From G963674505 sp964575975 (GTDB taxonomy: Bacteria > Desulfobacterota > Desulfobacteria > Desulfobacterales > SKZT01), in NCBI GenBank assembly GCA_964575975.1, contig CAZNTU010000001.1, positions 1 through 64,000 on the forward strand: a stretch of 64,000 nt of DNA, given 5' to 3'. The position numbers and the translations under genes are program-made. Below are positions 18,898 to 27,790 of this stretch, in pieces. How positions within the stretch are numbered: position 1 is the stretch's first letter; each line of letters begins with the position of its first letter. The notes beneath the pieces were generated by a model that searched no databases, was not told where the DNA came from, and saw nothing but the letters and a program-made list of their open reading frames with translations.

Positions 18898-19114
18898 ATA
18901 AAATCTCCATGTTGTTTTTGTCAAAAATCGCAAAAGCAGCTCTTGCTCTTCCGAATGGTTCAATATATCTTCTCCCAGTCGTCGCATGCAAGGACATTCT
19001 TTAACAAGGGTCGCGTTATTGCCGTTTTCGCGGTCCTTGACAAGAACTACTCGAATCGGTAGGTTGTCTCTCGACGCAACACTTTTCGAATCCATAACAA
19101 ACAAAGGAGGATGA

Positions 19115-19615
19115 ATGATATCCGGACGCATTTTTCGCGGCTTTCTCGTTTTCGCTTCCATTCTGTTGCTGGCGCTGCCATCCGTGAACGCGGGCGACAC
19201 GCCCATCGACATGAAGGGCTGGGAAGCGGGCAGCGATTACAACAAAAACTACAACGCCGCAGAACTCGATAAATTCAGAGCAACGGTCGTGGAAATTTTG
19301 GAGGTGGCGCCCATGGAGGGAATGTCGCCCGCAACCGCGATCCTGGTAAAGGAATCGGAGGAGGACGACCCCATACTCGTCCATATTTGCCCGACTTGGT
19401 TCGCCGACAAGGAGCAACTCGGCTTGAGCAAGGGGGACCGAATAAAACTAAGGGGCGTGTGGGCGGAGATCGACGGCAAGGATGTTTTCATGGCGTCGAA
19501 AATCAAAAAAGGGGATTTTTACGTATTCAAAGTCCGATTGACTAGCGACGGCACTCCCTTCTGGACCCTCTCCGACGAACAGCTCGCCAAAGAAAAGGAA
19601 CAGGCCGAAGACTGA
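19115..19615 (+). CDS. Exported protein of unknown function
   Basis: A 166-residue protein with a clear signal peptide (residues 1-26, core FLVFASILLLALPSVNA), so probably periplasmic. The mature part has a strand-rich pattern (KFRATVVEILEVAPMEG, AILVKE, KGDRIKLRGVWAEIDGKDVFMASKI) that resembles small OB-fold proteins; this fold call is inference. Two Trp and one Cys (HICPTW) are present, with no haem motif. Two ATGs lie near the GGAGG at 19106-19110; the one at 19115 opens this frame. A strong terminator follows, so it is probably monocistronic. A possible promoter is TTGACA (19037-19042) with TAGGTT 17 bases on. Confidence 0.75.
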   Translation: MISGRIFRGFLVFASILLLALPSVNAGDTPIDMKGWEAGSDYNKNYNAAELDKFRATVVEILEVAPMEGMSPATAILVKESEEDDPILVHICPTWFADKEQLGLSKGDRIKLRGVWAEIDGKDVFMASKIKKGDFYVFKVRLTSDGTPFWTLSDEQLAKEKEQAED

Positions 19616-19644
19616 TTGGCAGCACTTTGACGCGAAACCAACCG

Positions 19645-19674
19645 GGGAAAGCCTTGCGGGCTTTCCCTTTTTTT
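19645..19674 (+). terminator. Rho-independent terminator
   Basis: Nine-base stem GGGAAAGCC (19645-19653) with GGCTTTCCC (19659-19667), followed by seven T, just after the exported-protein gene. Confidence 0.9.
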
Positions 19675-19746
19675 GCGCAAGCACCTCCTTCCGCGTACAC
19701 GCATCGACGCGACATCAACCTAAGCGAACCGGCGGTTGCGACGTTT

Positions 19747-20250
19747 TCAAATCTTATATTTTCCAAAATCGTCCGGATCGAGATTTGACAAGTAATCGGC
19801 CCACCTTTTCCCCTCCTCGCTTTCATCCGCCACTTCGGCCTCGCCGTTGGCCTCTCCCGCTTTCGATTTTGCGATAACTTCGTCGTCCACGAAAATCGGA
19901 GCGTTGAAACGCAATGCAATGGCAATGGCATCGCTTGGCCTTGCATCAATGCTGAACGACGCTTCCTCGGAAATGAAATGGATTTTGGCGAAAAAAGTAT
20001 TGTCTCTAAGATCGCACACCTCGATTTTGCTCACTTGGATTTTTATGTAATCCAGGAAATTCTTGAACAAATCGTGTGTCATAGGCCGGTCGAACTTTAT
20101 GTTCTGAAGAGCGGATGCGATGGAAGTGGCTTCCAGCAACCCTATCCAAATCGGGATCGCCTGGTCCGTCTCGTCGGATTTCAATATGATTATGGGCGTG
20201 TTCGAGTTCGGATCCATCGTCAGCCCGGCAATTGTGACTTTATGCAGCAT
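19747..20250 (-). CDS. Bifunctional nuclease (BFN/DUF151) family protein
   Basis: A 167-residue BFN/DUF151 protein. Plant members have nuclease activity; bacterial roles are not settled. Seen motifs: the N-terminal sheet VTIAGLTMDPNSNTPIIIL, IPIWIGLLEATSIASAL, TFFAKIHF and the hallmark IDARPSDAIAIALRFNAPIFV. The C-terminal 40 residues are acidic and variable. The start ATG overlaps the end of miaB by 11 bases, with GGAG six bases upstream inside miaB, which implies coupled translation. BFN genes often follow miaB in this phylum. Confidence 0.92.
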   Translation of the reverse strand: MLHKVTIAGLTMDPNSNTPIIILKSDETDQAIPIWIGLLEATSIASALQNIKFDRPMTHDLFKNFLDYIKIQVSKIEVCDLRDNTFFAKIHFISEEASFSIDARPSDAIAIALRFNAPIFVDDEVIAKSKAGEANGEAEVADESEEGKRWADYLSNLDPDDFGKYKI

Positions 20251-21661
20251 AAGTTTCTCCTTTCAAACCCTGTGCCTCGGGTTCGATATAGACTGTTTTT
20301 CCCCAGAGGGAATGGGGAAGAGCTTTGTCGATCTTGACACCAACCAACCTCCCTGTCAAGTTTTCGGCCCCCGCCAGACCATTACTTTCCGCCGCCTCAA
20401 AGTTGACTACGATATTGCCAGTCGTGCGCCCGGCCCACTGCACCTCCCGGGACTCCTCGCCCCCCGCTTTCTCCTTCCTGCTCAAACCCTCTACCAGAAC
20501 CTCTTGCACACGCCCGATCAAGGATCGATGCGATGCCATCGTGCTTATTTCCTGGAGAGACAGCACTCGTTTCAGCCGTTCCATTTTCAAGGAATCCGGT
20601 ATTTTACCCGTGAATTTTCGGGCCGGGGCTCCGGGCCGGTCCGAATATTTGAACGCGAACAAGCTGTCGTACGAGACTCGCTCGATCAAATCCGCAGTTT
20701 GCTCGAAATCTCCTTCCGTTTCCCCCGGAAAACCTACGATGATATCCGTAGTGACGGCAATGCCCGGATTGATTTTTCTGAGCATTCCGACTTTTTCGAG
20801 GTACTTTTCGCGGGTATACCCTCGATTCATCCTTTTCAGAACACGGTCGCTGCCGGACTGAACGGGAAGGTGAATATGGCCGCAAAGCTTGTCGAATTTG
20901 GCGAAAGCCTCCATCAAATCCTCCGACAAATCCTTCGGATGCGACGTGGTAAAGCGGATTCTCGTCAATCCCTCAATGCCGTTCACTGTCCCTATCAGTT
21001 CGGCGAAAGTGCAATATCCCTGCTTCAAGCCATAACTGTTCACGTTCTGCCCCAAAAGGGTGACTTCCTTGACGCCGGACCGGACCAGTCCTTCTATTTC
21101 CGCCACGATGCTTTCGGGTCGCCTGCTGATCTCCTTTCCCCTGACCGAGGGGACCACGCAGTAGGTGCAATAATTCTCGCATCCCGTCATAATCGTAACG
21201 AACGCGCTCACCCGATCTTCGCCGACAGGAGTGTCTTCCGGTTCTTTCTCGGGTTCCATGATTGTTTCGAGCATTTCCACATCGACGATTTTGCAGCGTC
21301 CCTTCTCGATTTTCCGGACATGTTCCCTGATCCGTCCGAGGGCTCGGGTCCCGATCACGAGATCCGCAGCAGGAGCCCTCTTTAAAAGGGACAAACCTTC
21401 CTGCTGAGCCACGCATCCCCCTACGACCACCACAAGATCGGGATTTGCTTGCTTCAGTTTGCTCAAACGCCCCAAAAAGCTGAAAGCCTTTTGTTCCGCC
21501 TTTTCCCGAATCGTGCATGTGTTCAGGAACACCAAATCGGCCTCTTCCAAAACCGCAGTTTGACCATACCCGAGAATCGCCAAACTGGATGCGACTTTCT
21601 CCGAATCGTACACATTCATCTGGCAGCCAATGGTGTATATGTAAAGCTTTTTGTTTTCCAT
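20240..21661 (-). CDS. miaB: tRNA-2-methylthio-N6-dimethylallyladenosine synthase
   Basis: A radical-SAM methylthiotransferase that adds a methylthio group to i6A37 of tRNAs reading UNN codons. The 473-residue product has the N-terminal UPF0004 domain with the first cluster Cys (YTIGCQMNVYDSE, FLNTCTIREKAEQK, VVVGGCVAQQ), the radical-SAM CxxxCxxC in CENYCTYCVVP, and a C-terminal TRAM domain (about 400-460). IRFTTSHPKDLS and IIVGFPGETEGDFE are MiaB hallmarks. No strong ribosome site precedes the ATG. It sits in an operon DUF4911-miaB-BFN, 13 bases after the DUF4911 gene. Confidence 0.96.
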   Translation of the reverse strand: MENKKLYIYTIGCQMNVYDSEKVASSLAILGYGQTAVLEEADLVFLNTCTIREKAEQKAFSFLGRLSKLKQANPDLVVVVGGCVAQQEGLSLLKRAPAADLVIGTRALGRIREHVRKIEKGRCKIVDVEMLETIMEPEKEPEDTPVGEDRVSAFVTIMTGCENYCTYCVVPSVRGKEISRRPESIVAEIEGLVRSGVKEVTLLGQNVNSYGLKQGYCTFAELIGTVNGIEGLTRIRFTTSHPKDLSEDLMEAFAKFDKLCGHIHLPVQSGSDRVLKRMNRGYTREKYLEKVGMLRKINPGIAVTTDIIVGFPGETEGDFEQTADLIERVSYDSLFAFKYSDRPGAPARKFTGKIPDSLKMERLKRVLSLQEISTMASHRSLIGRVQEVLVEGLSRKEKAGGEESREVQWAGRTTGNIVVNFEAAESNGLAGAENLTGRLVGVKIDKALPHSLWGKTVYIEPEAQGLKGETYAA

Positions 21662-21674
21662 CGTGGATAATTTT

Positions 21675-21929
21675 TCAGTTTTCCGAGAAATCGGTCGCTT
21701 CCATTAAAATGTGTCCTTTCAATTCCGAGACAAGGCCTTCGAATTCTTCCGCGCACCCGGGAGCAATATAAACATCTATTAACCCTAAGTCGGGATCCAA
21801 TGTTGTCAACTGGGCCATTCCGTCGTAGGCTTCGAGTACGAACCTGAAAAAACAGATTTTCGACGGATTGATTCTATAGGTCCTTTTTTTGCAGCGGGGT
21901 CCCGGAGCGGAACTTTTTTCCTTGGGCAT
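21675..21929 (-). CDS. DUF4911 family small protein
   Basis: An 84-residue protein matching my memory of DUF4911: a basic start followed by YRINPSKICFFRFVLEAYDG, LTTLDPDLGLIDVYIAPG and LVSELKGHILM. Its function is unknown. I start at ATG 21929, nine bases after GAGG; the frame is open to 21983, but the extra 18 residues are Arg/Ser-rich and lack a ribosome site. First gene of the miaB operon, diverging from recJ across about 100 bases. Confidence 0.75.
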   Translation of the reverse strand: MPKEKSSAPGPRCKKRTYRINPSKICFFRFVLEAYDGMAQLTTLDPDLGLIDVYIAPGCAEEFEGLVSELKGHILMEATDFSEN

Positions 21930-22027
21930 TTTCGATCGCCTCGCCGGTCGATCGGAACAGCGAGTTCGGAAAGACCGATTCATTTTTCAGGTTGTTAGAA
22001 ATTCAAATTTAAGGTATTTCAATAACC

Positions 22028-23752
22028 ATGGAAAAAAAAATAAACATTCTGGACCCAGCGCCCGAAATTGTCCGCGAACTATTCTACACTCTGCGCTGCC
22101 ACCCGGTAACGGCCAAGATATTGGCCAACCGAAATCTTGGGAGCATGGACGATGTGGCCCGGTTTCTATCCCCTTCCCTCGATAGCTTGCGCGACCCTTT
22201 TTCCATGATCGGCATGCGGTCGGCCGTCGATAGAATCGCGAGAGCAATTTTCGACAGGGAGGAAATCCTTGTTTTCGGCGATTACGACGTGGACGGAGTC
22301 ACATCGACGGTCCTGTTGTTCGAGTTTTTGCAGAAAGCCGGGGCTCTCGTTTCCTATTATATACCGCATCGTCTGGAAGAAGGTTACGGCCTGAAAGCGG
22401 ACCAGACGAAAAAGCTGGTCGAGGAATATCCCGGCGTACGCTTGATCGTGACGGTCGATTGCGGCTCCCACAGCCATAACGCGGTAGAGGCCGCACGCAA
22501 AGCCGGAATAGACGTCATAGTAACCGACCATCACAACGCGCCCGACAATTTACCCGATGCCTGCTCCGTGGTCAACCCCAAGAGAACCGATTGCCGGTCG
22601 GGGCTGAATCACCTCGCCGGAGTAGGAGTCGCCTTCTATCTTGCGATCGCCCTTCGCAAACACCTCAGGGACAAAGGGTACTGGCGTCGTCATACGGAAC
22701 CGAATCTGAAAAACCTATGCGACTTGGTCGCTTTGGGAACGGTTGCGGATCTCGTCCCCCTCGCCCGCGAGAACCGCGTACTGGTAAAGACGGGGCTTGA
22801 CGTACTTCAGGCTCAAAAAAGGGTGGGAATCAAGTCCCTTGAAAAGGCATGCGGTTTTTTCAAGCACACGTTGGACAGCGAGGACATCGCCTTCCGCTTG
22901 GCGCCCCGATTGAACGCGGCCGGACGTTTAGATCACGCGAATACGGCCGCGAAGCTCTTGATGGCCGACCGGGAGGAACAGGCCGCGGAACTTGCCAAAT
23001 TTCTCGACGATTTGAACATCCAAAGACGGGAGCTTGAAAAAGCCGCTTTCGAGGAGGTCGTCAAGCGCCTGGAAAGCGATCCCGATCAGGCTGGGCAAAA
23101 AGCCGTTATCTTGTCAAGCTCGTCCTGGCACGAGGGAATTCTCGGGATCGTGGCCTCCCGTGTCACCGAAAAATATTTCAGGCCCGCCATTCTCATCTCG
23201 GACCATAACGGCAGCGGAAGAGGCTCTTGCAGGAGCATCCCCGGTTTCGACCTCTTCAATTGTCTTTGCCGCTGCGGTTCTCTGTTGGACGACTTCGGGG
23301 GCCACAGCATGGCGGCCGGAATCAAAATCAAAACATCCAATATCGATCTTTTCCGGAAATCTTTCCAGGAAATCTTCGAAGCCGAATTCGGCTCTGGAGA
23401 GCTTGCACCCGAACTGACTGTCGATTGCGAGTTGGACTTCGACGATATTTCCGAGTTCCTGATCGACGAACTGGAAAAATTGAAACCGTTCGGCGCACAG
23501 AATCCCGAACCCGTGTTTTTATCTAGGAACGTCAAGGTATTCGAGCCGAAGATAGTGGGCGAAAGTCACCGCCGCATGCTCCTAAGCCAAGTCGGAGGGA
23601 AAACCGGAAAGAAACTGAACGCGATTCATTTCAATGTCGATCCCGAAATCGAAATAAACGAGTTGTTGGATTACGTGGTGTTCAAGCTCCGCTGGAACAG
23701 GTGGAACGGCTCGAAAACGGCGCAGTTGCTCGTCATGGACATCGGCTTTTGA
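22028..23752 (+). CDS. recJ: Single-stranded-DNA exonuclease RecJ
   Basis: A 5'-3' single-strand DNA exonuclease used in recombination and mismatch repair. The 574-residue product shows the DHH-family motifs in order: LVFGDYDVDGVTSTVLL (near 80), VTVDCGSHS, VTDHHNAPDNLPDA (near 163), the LAGVGVAFYLA segment and CDLVALGTVADLVPL, then DHHA1 with SSSWHEGILGIVASRV and GGHSMAAG-type residues, and a C-terminal OB domain. It is full length. A weak -35/-10 pair lies in the short divergent region. RecJ is followed by a separate promoter for the next gene pair. Confidence 0.95.
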   Translation: MEKKINILDPAPEIVRELFYTLRCHPVTAKILANRNLGSMDDVARFLSPSLDSLRDPFSMIGMRSAVDRIARAIFDREEILVFGDYDVDGVTSTVLLFEFLQKAGALVSYYIPHRLEEGYGLKADQTKKLVEEYPGVRLIVTVDCGSHSHNAVEAARKAGIDVIVTDHHNAPDNLPDACSVVNPKRTDCRSGLNHLAGVGVAFYLAIALRKHLRDKGYWRRHTEPNLKNLCDLVALGTVADLVPLARENRVLVKTGLDVLQAQKRVGIKSLEKACGFFKHTLDSEDIAFRLAPRLNAAGRLDHANTAAKLLMADREEQAAELAKFLDDLNIQRRELEKAAFEEVVKRLESDPDQAGQKAVILSSSSWHEGILGIVASRVTEKYFRPAILISDHNGSGRGSCRSIPGFDLFNCLCRCGSLLDDFGGHSMAAGIKIKTSNIDLFRKSFQEIFEAEFGSGELAPELTVDCELDFDDISEFLIDELEKLKPFGAQNPEPVFLSRNVKVFEPKIVGESHRRMLLSQVGGKTGKKLNAIHFNVDPEIEINELLDYVVFKLRWNRWNGSKTAQLLVMDIGF

Positions 23753-23809
23753 CCAGGCCGCGCAGTCTTGAACTCGGGAAATCATAATTTCGCCGCGATC
23801 ATATTTTCC

Positions 23810-23838
23810 TTGCAATCGATAAAACTTAATTCTATTAT
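23810..23838 (+). promoter_or_regulatory. Sigma70 promoter of the 23925-25353 gene pair
   Basis: TTGCAA (23810-23815) lies 17 bases from TATTAT (23833-23838), about 87 bases before the ATG at 23925. Confidence 0.6.
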
Positions 23839-23924
23839 ATGTGACGTTTAGCATGGCCCTGCCAAATCCGGCGGATACCCGGACTCGGCTTGATACAACA
23901 TTCAAAAATGCAAGGTGGCGCCTC

Positions 23925-24347
23925 ATGGCGAAAGTGTTTCGACCAAGCTCCCGAGAAGCAAGCATTCTCTCCAAAATAGAGTCTTCCAAAGAATACGAAC
24001 GCCGGAAAGCGCTCAGCGGCGTCAGAGATTTAATCGACCAACTGAGCAACTCCGTCGCAAGCAAGCTGGTGGAAAACAAACTCGTGGAAACAACCAGCAA
24101 AAACTCGATGGAGGAACAGCTCGCCCATGCTTTGGAGAAATTGGGGCGCATGGACGACTTCGACATTGACTATCAAGTGGCCCCTTACAGAAACGTGGTT
24201 CCCCAGCCTCATGTCGTCAGCTTGTTTCTTACGGCTTTCGTAATCGAAAAGCTCATAAACCACAAGGATGTCATCGATGTTTTCGGGTCCGACGAGGAAA
24301 TTTATTTCACCATACACAAGCAGGTGAAAAAGATTCTGCCCGCCTGA
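23925..24347 (+). CDS. Hypothetical protein paired with a metallo-hydrolase
   Basis: A 140-residue cytoplasmic protein I do not recognise. Visible features are an N-terminal charged helical half (SREASILSKIESSKEYERRK, DLIDQLSNSVASKLVENKLV) and a more conserved-looking C-terminal half with YRNVVPQPHVVSLFLTAF and VIEKLINHKDVIDVFGSDEE. There is no signal peptide or Cys. The ATG at 23925 follows AAGGTGG by six bases; an in-frame upstream ATG at 23841 lacks a ribosome site. One base separates its stop from the next gene's ATG, so the two products probably act together. The shape resembles a small DNA- or ribosome-associated helical protein, but that is a guess. Confidence 0.65.
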   Translation: MAKVFRPSSREASILSKIESSKEYERRKALSGVRDLIDQLSNSVASKLVENKLVETTSKNSMEEQLAHALEKLGRMDDFDIDYQVAPYRNVVPQPHVVSLFLTAFVIEKLINHKDVIDVFGSDEEIYFTIHKQVKKILPA

Positions 24348-24348
24348 C

Positions 24349-25353
24349 ATGCCGCCGTCCTTCCATCCTAGAACGGTCAACGGCCCTTTCGACGATCCCG
24401 GTCTTTTCATCGGTTTTTTATACGAAAAACGAGCGATCCTTTTCGATGTCGGAGATTTGGCTGCTCTTTCCCCGAAGGATATCCTTAAAGTTTCGCATGT
24501 CTTCGTTTCCCATACCCATATGGATCATTTCATCGGCTTCGACCGGCTATTGAGGATTCTCCTCGGGCGAGACAAAACCCTTTTTCTATACGGTCCCGAG
24601 GGTTTTTTACATAACATCGAGGGAAAACTGGCGGGATATTCCTGGAATCTGGTCCGGAATTACGCGTACCCTTTCGTTCTGCAAGCGGCCGAGATCGGCC
24701 GCGGCCGCATGATTACCCGCCGATATCGCTGCAGCGAGGGTTTCGTCCCAGAGGAAGAAATCTTATCGGACACGCCACAGGGCTGCATCCTGCTCAAGGA
24801 GCCCTCTTTTACCGTCTCGTACGCCGTTCTCGACCACAACATCCCCTGTCTTGCCTTTTGCCTTTCGGAAAGGTTCCACGTCAATATCGACAAGAACCGA
24901 GTGGAGAACATGGGGTTGGCCGTTGGGCCTTGGCTCAATGGTTTTAAAAAAGCCGTCTACGAAAAGGCGGACTTGAACTCCGACTTCGCGGCCATCTCCC
25001 GCGACGGAAATGGAACCATGGCTTTCAAGCTCGGCGAGCTTGTCGAACAAATCGCAATCGTTACCCCCGGCCAAAAGATCGCCTATGTCACCGACGCGGT
25101 ATTCAGCGAAAAAAATCGGGAAAAAGTCGTAGCTTTGACAAAAAAAGCGGATCATCTCTTCATCGAATCGTGTTTTCTTGAAAAGCACCGGGACGTCGCG
25201 CGGGAAAAGTATCACCTTACCGCCGCGCAAGCCGGAAGAGTCGCCCGCGAGGCGGGCGTGAAGAAGCTTTCCGTTTTCCATTTTTCGCCCAGATACAACG
25301 GACAAGGGCATCTTTTGGAACAAGAGGCAATAGAGGCGTGGAAAGGCGCTTGA
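24349..25353 (+). CDS. Ribonuclease Z-like MBL-fold hydrolase
   Basis: A 334-residue metallo-beta-lactamase-fold protein related to the RNase Z/ElaC branch. The metal motif is VSHTHMDHFIGFDRLL (near residue 55), with a further His in VLDHNIPCLAF, AYVTDAVFSE for the bridging Asp, and the late VFHFSPRY. True RNase Z has about 305 residues with a flexible arm for tRNA; here the arm region is not obvious, so tRNA 3'-processing is possible but unproven. No encoded CCA is present on tRNA-Ala in this window, so the organism would need such processing. Translation is probably coupled to the preceding gene. Confidence 0.8.
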   Translation: MPPSFHPRTVNGPFDDPGLFIGFLYEKRAILFDVGDLAALSPKDILKVSHVFVSHTHMDHFIGFDRLLRILLGRDKTLFLYGPEGFLHNIEGKLAGYSWNLVRNYAYPFVLQAAEIGRGRMITRRYRCSEGFVPEEEILSDTPQGCILLKEPSFTVSYAVLDHNIPCLAFCLSERFHVNIDKNRVENMGLAVGPWLNGFKKAVYEKADLNSDFAAISRDGNGTMAFKLGELVEQIAIVTPGQKIAYVTDAVFSEKNREKVVALTKKADHLFIESCFLEKHRDVAREKYHLTAAQAGRVAREAGVKKLSVFHFSPRYNGQGHLLEQEAIEAWKGA

Positions 25354-25365
25354 TCGGAAAAAAAG

Positions 25366-26367
25366 TCACAGCCGCCACCCCCAGAATTCGAGGAACCTCT
25401 CGAAAAACCACATGTTGGATTTGTTCCGGTTCCAGGGTTTCAAACTGGTGTAAAACGGGTTGTTCGTCTTTTCGGGGTCGTCGTACGCTTTGTCGGCGCC
25501 CACGAAAGGGTCGAGTGCGACAAGGCTCAAGAACAAGGTCTCGAAAGGCTTCACCGAACCCTTCACATGGCCCTGCAAAAGACAGTTCTCGTGATAGAAA
25601 CTGACCGTTTCGCCGTTCAAGGGAAGTTTTTCGAGGGCTTCAACCGGTTCAACCGAGGCGGTTACGACATTGTAGAGTTCCGAGATCGAAACATGCCGGT
25701 CCTCCACCACGTCCAAATCCATGACCCTGTGGACCTCGGGCCGAACATGCACCAGGAGGCGGGGATCGTTTCTCCCCTTGAAGTCTAGAATAGGCGGGAG
25801 TTCTTCGCCGTAAACGTCGAGGGTTTTGTCCTTCCAGTCTTCCGGGAGGGCGTCCTTGGGAAGCTCGGTGGTGGGTACGATGGCCAGATAGCACCCGCAC
25901 GTATGTACGGTCGTCACCAGGACCGGCCGTTGCTCTTTGTTCAGCGTGATTACGACAATGAGACCCACGTTGTTCCCCGCAGTCAAATTGAAAGGGACGA
26001 GGCCAAACGGGACTTCGGGAAAATGGACGCGGTAGATCAAGTTCATGTATTCGCCCCTGGACGTGGAAAAATCCTTTTTCATGGTATAGATCACCGGCTC
26101 GTCCGGGTTCACGTAAATTTCCACGCCTCCATCCTCTTGCTTTTCCGCCTTGGGTTTGCCGATTCGATTGTAAGCGTTGCGGAAGTCGTATGTCAGAAAC
26201 AACGGCCCGAACTTTTCGAGGGGAGATTCGGAATCGCGGCGGAGGGAATAAACGGAATATACGTCCTCGGGAGGAAGCTTCACGTGATGAGCGCAACCGG
26301 CGCCTATCGCCAGAAGAACAAAAAGGGCGGCGGCGCTTTTAATCGAAACTCGGACCGAAAGATTCAT
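25366..26367 (-). CDS. Lipoprotein of unknown function
   Basis: A 333-residue lipoprotein with signal peptide and lipobox AIGAGCAH (Cys near 25), likely in the outer membrane facing the periplasm. The mature sequence is strand-rich, with VHTCGCYLAIVPT (a CxC) and long Asp/Glu-rich stretches; I recognise no domain. The ATG is preceded by GAGG at five bases. It ends 12 bases from the convergent hydrolase gene and follows manC by 28 bases on the same strand, so it may be cotranscribed with dnaE-manC. Confidence 0.6.
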   Translation of the reverse strand: MNLSVRVSIKSAAALFVLLAIGAGCAHHVKLPPEDVYSVYSLRRDSESPLEKFGPLFLTYDFRNAYNRIGKPKAEKQEDGGVEIYVNPDEPVIYTMKKDFSTSRGEYMNLIYRVHFPEVPFGLVPFNLTAGNNVGLIVVITLNKEQRPVLVTTVHTCGCYLAIVPTTELPKDALPEDWKDKTLDVYGEELPPILDFKGRNDPRLLVHVRPEVHRVMDLDVVEDRHVSISELYNVVTASVEPVEALEKLPLNGETVSFYHENCLLQGHVKGSVKPFETLFLSLVALDPFVGADKAYDDPEKTNNPFYTSLKPWNRNKSNMWFFERFLEFWGWRL

Positions 26368-26395
26368 TTTTACCTCTTCGTTGGCGATTTTGGCT

Positions 26396-27790
26396 TTAAA
26401 ATTTGGCGGTCCCGTCTATTGCAATCTGGATGCAGAAGAATAACAAGGGAATGTCTCCGGCATTTTCTATCCGGGCTTGCTTGTTTTCTATATTTACGGA
26501 ATCTCCCACAGCCATGTCTCCCTTTTTTTCTCCCTGAGCGAAAACTCCGCAGCCCTGCGTAAAAACTCCGCAGCCCTGCGTAATAAAAAGGTGTCGGATC
26601 GAAGTTTCGTCGGAGGAAAACTCCAGGACCGCCCCCGGCAATATCTCCATCCGGGAAACCTCCCGGCCGTTCCTTTTTTCCAAAACCGTCCGGTTCCCCC
26701 ACGGATGCGTTTCCGTGTTGTGGTTCCTGCATTCCGGCCTGTTCGTCTCCTTTAGCTTTTCTACGATGGATTTCACGTCCTTGCTCCGATCCATGTCGGA
26801 GACGAAAACCGAATCCGGGGTATCGACGATCACCAGGTTCTTGATGCGATTGGCCGCTACCAATCGCTCCCGCCCCATCACAAAACAGCCTTGGATGTCT
26901 TGGGCAATCACGTCCCCGTCGATGACGTTCCCGTTTTCATCCTTTTCAAGAAAGTCGTAGAGCGATTTCCACGAACCGATGTCGCTCCAACCGAAATCGG
27001 ACGGAAGAATCGCGGCCTTGCCGGTCTTTTCCATGATGGCGTAATCGATGGAAGTGTTGGGCATCCTGGAATATTCCTCTGGCACGACGCCTTTATGAAT
27101 TTTCCACATGGCCGCCATTCTTTCGTGGATATCCTTGGCTAGCGCCTTGAACTCCTCCAGCATGACGGTGGCCTTGAACACGAACATGCCGCTGTTCCAG
27201 AAAAAATTTCCGGCCTTTACGTATTCCTCCGCCGTAGGAACGTCCGGTTTCTCCCTGAATGTTTTCACTTTCAGAGCGTTTTCCTCCAGCCAGCCCTCGC
27301 CCTCGATATAGCCGTAGCCGGTTTCGGCGTACTGGGGTTTGATTCCGAAGGTGACGATCCTGTCTTTTTCGGCAAGCTTAACTGCCGAGGCAAGTTTTTC
27401 GTGAAATCGGGACACGTCCCGGATCACATGGTCGGCCGGAAACACGCAAAGCAAAGCGTCCTTTTCCTTCTCCAGAATGTGAAAGACCGACAGGAGAATT
27501 GCCGGGGCAGTGTTTCTTCCGCAAGGCTCCCGGAAGATTTTCCCTTCGGGGTCGATGCCAAGCTGTTCCATGTGTCTTGCGATCTCGTGAAAGTGGTCGT
27601 TTCCGCAGACCACGCGGACATCGTCGAAGGAAAGCGCGGGCGAAAGCCTTCTGATTGTCGCCTGGATCAGGGAGTCTTCGCCAATGAATTTGATCAGCTG
27701 CTTGGGATAGAGCTGACGGGACACAGGCCAGAGTCTCGTGCCCGTCCCGCCCGCCAGTAAAACCGGGTACGTCTTCAGATTATTTGTCAT
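26396..27790 (-). CDS. manC: Mannose-1-phosphate guanylyltransferase
   Basis: Makes GDP-mannose from mannose-1-phosphate and GTP for surface polysaccharides. The 464-residue product has the nucleotidyl-transferase signature LLAGGTGTRLWPVSRQLYPK at the start, VFPADHVI, GYGYIEGEG, EKPDVPTAEEYV and SIDYAIMEKT. The C-terminal cupin that gives mannose-6-phosphate isomerase activity in bifunctional ManC is present but divergent (HPWGNRTVLEK onward) and is interrupted by a seven-residue tandem repeat, TQGCGVF, so isomerase activity is doubtful. The start overlaps the end of dnaE by 11 bases. Confidence 0.9.
   Translation of the reverse strand: MTNNLKTYPVLLAGGTGTRLWPVSRQLYPKQLIKFIGEDSLIQATIRRLSPALSFDDVRVVCGNDHFHEIARHMEQLGIDPEGKIFREPCGRNTAPAILLSVFHILEKEKDALLCVFPADHVIRDVSRFHEKLASAVKLAEKDRIVTFGIKPQYAETGYGYIEGEGWLEENALKVKTFREKPDVPTAEEYVKAGNFFWNSGMFVFKATVMLEEFKALAKDIHERMAAMWKIHKGVVPEEYSRMPNTSIDYAIMEKTGKAAILPSDFGWSDIGSWKSLYDFLEKDENGNVIDGDVIAQDIQGCFVMGRERLVAANRIKNLVIVDTPDSVFVSDMDRSKDVKSIVEKLKETNRPECRNHNTETHPWGNRTVLEKRNGREVSRMEILPGAVLEFSSDETSIRHLFITQGCGVFTQGCGVFAQGEKKGDMAVGDSVNIENKQARIENAGDIPLLFFCIQIAIDGTAKF
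26541..26582 (-). repeat. 21-base perfect tandem duplication inside manC
   Basis: Two identical 21-base units (26541-26561, 26562-26582) lie head to tail, with a decayed third copy just before 26541. In frame they encode TQGCGVF twice, then AQG. Confidence 0.9.

Noticed and set aside
18898..19212. N-terminal extension of AlgH up to 19212
   Set aside because: The frame is open and looks partly coding, but there is no ribosome site and it would cover the ribosome site of the divergent gene at 19115; AlgH proteins begin at 18897.
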